From: Paragorgia papillata
Taxonomy: Eukaryota; Cnidaria; Anthozoa; Scleralcyonacea; Coralliidae
NCBI GenBank assembly: GCA_035771165.1
Contig: JAWNZC010000229.1
Coordinates: forward strand, 1,225,001-1,289,000
Reading direction: 5' to 3'
Length of the DNA stretch: 64,000 nt
This document shows, piece after piece, positions 59,593-64,000 of this stretch. A model generated the notes under the pieces. The model was not told the origin of the DNA, did no database searches, and saw only the letters and a program-made list of their open reading frames with translations. Numbering within the stretch: position 1 is the stretch's first letter; each line of letters begins with the position of its first letter. A program made the translations under genes and the position numbers.

Positions 59593-59996
59593 TAAAGACG
59601 AATTGGGTATATTATAAGTGATATTGGGCATTTCACTCAATTACATAGCATGTTCTAAGGATTTTGGGTGAAGGAAAATTCGAGTGTAGAATATATACAT
59701 TTTAAGACCAAACCGAGACCAGTTGCGAAAAATGCAACTACACAGGCCTTCCGGCAGGAATTGAACCCACGACCTTGCGATTCTAGTGCAATGCTCTGAC
59801 CACAGAGCCATGGAGGGCGTTGCCGAGAGCTTGATCGCGAGTTCTGTATATATAATAAGGTGGTAATGCCAGGAGAGAATTGGGTATATTATAAGTGATA
59901 TTGGGCATTTCACTCGATTACATAGCATGTTCTAAGGATTTTGGGTGAAGGAAAATTCGAGTGTAGAATATATACATTTTAAGACCAAACCGGGAT
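59593..59996. repeat. 124-bp direct repeats around a tRNA-SINE
   Basis: GAATTGGGTATATTATAAGT ... TTTTAAGACCAAACCG occurs at 59590-59716 and again at 59874-59993 with one or two changes. The SINE is attached to the first copy. Confidence 0.88.
59719..59830 (-). mobile_element. tRNA-derived SINE
   Basis: Minus strand reads TGGCTCTGTGGTCAGAGC (A box) and GGTCGTGGGTTCAATTCC (B box) with tRNA-like spacing, then GGCCTGTGTAGTTGCATTTT. Polymerase III promoter intact by consensus. Confidence 0.75.
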
Positions 59997-60145
59997 GTTA
60001 TTTTTAATAAGTTGATCAGATTGGATTTAGTAAAACACTTGGGAAACACAGAGTTATTACGTCGCCGTCGACCGCGTTCAGGTTGGCAACGACCGCGTTT
60101 ACACAACGGGAAAATGCTTTGTCGCTTAGCAGTTGAGGTTAGGTT

Positions 60146-60581
60146 GTTAGTGGGTGTTTACATGCATGAGGCCGGCCTACCGCCCTGAATCTTGCATTTC
60201 GGTTTTTGTTTATATAAGGCCGACCTTGAAATTAGGCTTGGTTCCCCTGTTGCTTCAACATTTCTGTCAATTGTCTTACAGCTCGTGACCGTGCAGAGAA
60301 GCATTATTTTATGTAGATTTGGCACCAATCTCATTTAAAACAACGTATATATACGTCGGTTAAAAAGCCTTTTTTCGTGGCCAGAATTATAGACTTAGAT
60401 TCTGTTTACATAGGAAAGCTTGCCTGGACTTAGGCCAGCTTCAAAATTTCAGTTCGGTCTATAGCAGGCGACCTGAGATTACAATGTGTAGGCCTGCGTG
60501 AACCGTATCTCAGGCCAACCTGCATACCGACCTAAAATCAGGCTGGCATGAGCTCGGGTTGGCCTCGTGTAAACACCCCCA
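60146..60581. mobile_element. MITE with GGGTGTTTACATG ends
   Basis: GGGTGTTTACATGCATGAGG faces GGCCTCGTGTAAACACCC. Interior has several AGGCC-rich inverted words. No ORF. Confidence 0.6.
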
Positions 60582-60989
60582 GGTGTCCCGGGAAAGTGCG
60601 GGTTCAAATCAAGCTCTGCTCAAATTAGTGATTTTAATTTAGTTAAATTGTTGTACAGGCCACTGAAGTCGTTTACAGCATGATTGATAAATTTTGTTTA
60701 TGAAAACACACAACGAAACGTATAATATTGCACACATTGAAATCATTGTTGTCAGTATAATATAAATTTGCCCGCATTGAATTGTGTAATATTGGCAACT
60801 TCTATTCGCCTGTATATCCAGTAGAATAATATTAACTGTATTGTATCTTTCTGTATACCATAGCAATCAAAGAAGAAAAATTGGATCAAGAAGTTCTGCA
60901 AAAAGGCCTTCTGTTCTATCGTAATGTTGATAAAAAAAGACATCCAATATGTACAGTATATTTATTGTATCTATTATATTTATTGTGTG

Positions 60990-61348
60990 CAACCTCGTTC
61001 CAAAGGCCTTTTTGAAATTGGTAGGGCAGGAAAAGGCCCTGGCATCGGCTGGTGGACTCTGCATTTTCATTGGTTGATTGCTTTTCTTAAACATTCCTCG
61101 AGAAACATAATTATGCATAGTTTTGTGCCAGTTATGATCAAATATAGCTTCAACAGGACCCCCAACGGGACCAATGGGACCGCCATTACAATGAACATCT
61201 CCCACAGGACTGCATTACTCAGAAGATTTTTCATACTAAACTAAATTGCTAATTTTATTACACCCAGTATTTCTGGGTGCTGTGACCAGCCGATGCCAGG
61301 GCCTCTTCCCGCCCTGCCAATTTCAAAAAGGCCCTGGGAATGAGGTTG
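60990..61348. mobile_element. Foldback MITE with 9-bp TSD (Mutator-like)
   Basis: Arms of about 75 bp: CAACCTCGTTCCAAAGGCCT, TTTTTGAAATTGGTAGGGCA, CCTGGCATCGGCTGG and complements. Flanks TATTGTGTG (60981-60989) and TATTGTGTC (61349-61357) match at 8 of 9. Confidence 0.78.
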
Positions 61349-61730
61349 TATTGTGTCGTATATTGAGTGCATTTCTTAAAATCAAGTGCAATTATACTAC
61401 TAGTGCTGTGCATCTTACGTCATTGCCGCCATGTTGGATGAATTGGACAAACGTTCTTCGTCATCTGCAATTATAATTTCATCCAACATGGCGAAAATAT
61501 CTTTGTCTTTCGAATCTCAAGGGATTGGTTGCGTAGACCTCTAATTACTAAACCAGTCAGATAAAACTTTTAGGCCTGCGCTAAACGTCGCACAATAGAC
61601 GAATTTAATTCAGACGAATTTAATTGTTTAAACTTTATTCGACGAAACTGCGACGTATAACTCGATTAAATTCGACGCACGAATTAAATTCGTCAGACGG
61701 ATAATGCGATGATAATGCGTGTTCGAGTTA

Positions 61731-61874
61731 AAGGCTGTTTTCCACTAGGCGATATTTTTCGAGCGAAGCGACCTTTTGCTTTTGTCTTGGCTAATTAATT
61801 CCACCTGAGAGCTTACGGGACAAAAGAAAATGTCGCTTCGAGCGACATTTTTCGCCAAGTGGAAATCCAGCTTA
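61731..61874. mobile_element. MITE with GGCTGTTTTCCACTAGGCG ends
   Basis: Faces CGCCAAGTGGAAATCCAGC. Inner TTTTTCGAGCGAAGCGAC / GTCGCTTCGAGCGACATTTT. Confidence 0.7.
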
Positions 61875-61925
61875 ATACACGACGAATTATCGTCGCGTCG
61901 AATTAACTTCTGTCTGTGACAATCG

Positions 61926-62110
61926 CTGACCTATATATAACTGGACTGCGGGTGCTGTCCAAAAATGTGTCTCCATTTTCACTTTCAAAATGGCGGCATT
62001 TATGGGTCCACTGACCTATATATAACTGGACTGCGTGCTCCCATTACCTTTGAGTTAGCCAAAACTCCCCAAAACCGTTTTCAAAATGGCGGCATTTATG
62101 GGTCCTTTTG
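61926..62110. repeat. Short tandem duplication
   Basis: CTGACCTATATATAACTGGA and TTTCAAAATGGCGGCATTTA each occur twice, about 75-100 bp apart. Confidence 0.8.
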
Positions 62111-62969
62111 CTAATGGTGAAGGTCGCTGACCGATACCTAAGAACAGGACTGATGTCACATGTTTTTAAAACTGCATTTTCCTCGGCAATAATTCAGTCG
62201 AATTATATATTAGCAGACGAGAAACTCGTCAGTTCTTAGGTGTTATAAAATCCAGTAAACGACGAGTTTTCCATCTTCAATTCGTCCGTTTATTTTCCCG
62301 TCGTTAACACTTTGAGGCCTGGACCTCTCCCTGTGCTGAATAAAATCGTCTGGCGTTATAGCCAGAGTAAACCTTAAAGACTCGTCGTCAGGTTTCAAAC
62401 GACAAACTATATCAGACTGGGACAGTGGAAGACCGTCAAAATCCGCCAGTCGGAAAGCTTTCGTCTTCTAATATGAAAACTTTATCGAGTTTTAAATAAC
62501 AGCACTTGGAAAAGGTTGATAGAGACACTCCTCGCTTCTTTACGATTTTCTCGTGATCTTCAGCGTTTTTATAGAGCTGGCGACTTCATAAAACAACATG
62601 TTTGTAGATTTCCATGACCATGTGTATTGACATGCAGTCTTCTTTATTTTTATTGCCAACTTTGTTCGTGCCGTACGCCGGCCGGAACGTCTTTAGTTCA
62701 AACTCGGCTAGAAAGTTACAACAGTAATTGTGTAGGACTATTATTGTAGTAATGTAGTTCAGAACTACAATAAGACTCTTATCATGAAAACATCCCGGGC
62801 CGCTCAGCAACAAACATAAAGAATATACATGGAAAAACCACCGAAATATTTTGTTCACACAAACTTCAACCTCGTACCCAGGTCACCAGGGAGTGGAAGA
62901 TGTGGTAGTTAAGGTAACAGACAAAACGAACCTTAATAACAAACACGTAGAGGCCTTTTGGGCCTTGAA

Positions 62970-63393
62970 TCGTAGGCCCTGTTTACATGAAGTGGATTGA
63001 GTGTTCAAGTCAAATCTCGCATGTTGTTTCTCCTTGTTGTGTTTACATGAAGAAGATTGAAAGTTTTCGATCTGATCGAAACGGATGGCTCAAGTCAATC
63101 CACGCAGTGGAGTGGATTGATTTGAGGTTGAAGCTTGAATCGGCTTGAATGTCTCCAATCTGATTCACCTTAATACGGTTTGACTTGAAAATGACTCGAT
63201 ACACATGAGTGAAGTTGGTGGTGTTGTAAACATGGTGGACATTGAGGAAAGCCCAGAAAATAGTGTTGAAAAACCGCTATACAAAAAGCAAAAACAGATC
63301 GGATTCTCCATGTTAACATGCCCCCGGATTGACTTCACTCGCATTTTTTGATTCGATTGGACTGTCAATCCGCTTCGTGTAAACAGGGCCTTA
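62970..63393. mobile_element. MITE with GGCCCTGTTTACATGAAG ends
   Basis: GGCCCTGTTTACATGAAGTG faces CGCTTCGTGTAAACAGGGCC, with GGATTGA / TCAATCC next to each. A second GTTTACATGAAGAAGATTGA lies inside near 63040. Confidence 0.7.
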
Positions 63394-63554
63394 AGGACAT
63401 GAATTTGAAATTGAATTTGACTTTTTAATTAGTTTTATGTTGGTATAAATATTACTAGATCATCTTGTAAACTTCTGATTCTTGACAAAGGTGTTACGCC
63501 TCGAAATGTTGAAATAAAGTTTTTAAAAGTGCATGTTTATACATGTTTCTAAGC

Positions 63555-63850
63555 ATAGTCAATCGAGATATGGTCTGGAAACTCAGCTAAAGTCTTTGGT
63601 TTATCTTTTTGTTCGCCTTTATGCATTTTTGTGCACGGTGCACGGTCACTGAACACATTGTATTTTAGTATAATGAACGAATTGTCCAATAGCAACGTTT
63701 CAGTTCAATCACTCAACCGTGCTATTTAAATATTAATAAACCTAAAACAAAGGATGTGCACGGTGTAAGGTACGGTTCAACATAAAATCACAGCTCATTA
63801 TAGGCGCTTTGAAGTTTGCCGAGTTTCCAAACCATATCTCGATTGACTAT
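63555..63850. mobile_element. MITE family ATAGTCAATCGAGAT, copy 2
   Basis: See 56997-57298. Carries a duplicated GTGCACG (GTGCACGGTGCACGGT) not in copy 1. Confidence 0.85.
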
Positions 63851-63942
63851 GTGTTCTAAGCTTTGGTGTTTTTCTGTTCCATTTATATATTTACTTACTG
63901 TTAACTTTTTGACAATTTTTTTAAAATTTATTCTTGTAGTGA

Positions 63943-64000
63943 TTTTCCAGGGAAATCAGTATCCATGCAAAAAAGAACGGAAAAATGTCGAAGAACTTGA
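63943..64000 (+). CDS. Possible partial exon at the window edge
   Basis: A good acceptor (TTTATTCTTGTAG) is followed by a frame open to the edge when joined in phase 1 (GNQYPCKKERKNVEEL). Phase 1 is what the CRAL-TRIO exon at 58529 leaves. No domain resemblance, so weak. Confidence 0.28.

Overview
The window looks like nuclear DNA from an animal. It is AT-rich. Its genes are split into many short exons with GT-AG introns of roughly 0.1 to 6 kb, and it holds metazoan gene families (an N-acetylglucosamine-6-phosphate deacetylase and a class C GPCR of the GABA-B type). It is saturated with short inverted-repeat transposons, SINE/LINE pieces and microsatellites. The divergent GABA-B-like receptor and the repeat families suggest a non-bilaterian or other marine invertebrate (sponge or cnidarian). 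The phylum is an inference from recall, not something the sequence proves. I saw no rRNA genes, CRISPR arrays or bacterial operons.

Layout. 1-6.9 kb: intergenic, with a decayed PIF1-like helicase and a 1.1-kb hAT-type element with an 8-bp target duplication. 6.9-9.8 kb: a complete 2,878-bp Polinton/Maverick derivative with 344-bp terminal inverted repeats and a perfect 6-bp target duplication. It carries the C-terminal part of a protein-primed type B DNA polymerase, a frameshifted ORF ending in a primase-like domain, and an intact 257-aa lectin-like ORF. 10.7-36.2 kb, minus strand: a GABA-B-type receptor gene. I reconstructed 14 exons with consistent phases, from signal peptide to TM7, and found a candidate last exon whose phase does not fit. 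Its introns hold a LINE nested in a MITE, a TTAA-flanked element, a 1.9-kb TAAC satellite and a 0.7-kb tandem duplication. 36.6-40 kb: a degenerate tandem repeat, a broken tyrosine recombinase, nested MITEs and tRNA-derived SINEs. 40.5-49.9 kb, minus strand: a complete nine-exon AMDHD2 gene (419 codons). 50-54.3 kb: minisatellite, low-complexity DNA, a Ty3/Gypsy fragment and a hAT MITE with an 8-bp duplication. 54.4-58.5 kb: a 96-bp gap between two divergent putative first exons. The plus-strand one starts a CRAL-TRIO-type gene that runs towards the end of the window. 59-64 kb: intronic or intergenic MITEs and a SINE.

The host genes do not form a pathway. AMDHD2 is cytosolic amino-sugar metabolism, the receptor is a plasma-membrane signalling protein, and the CRAL-TRIO protein probably handles lipids. 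The most distinctive item is the miniature Polinton: its gene content, the pol gene running into the terminal repeat, and a hairpin between its convergent genes. Next are the receptor's unusual juxtamembrane segments and 3' end, and microsatellites sitting against splice sites in both large genes.
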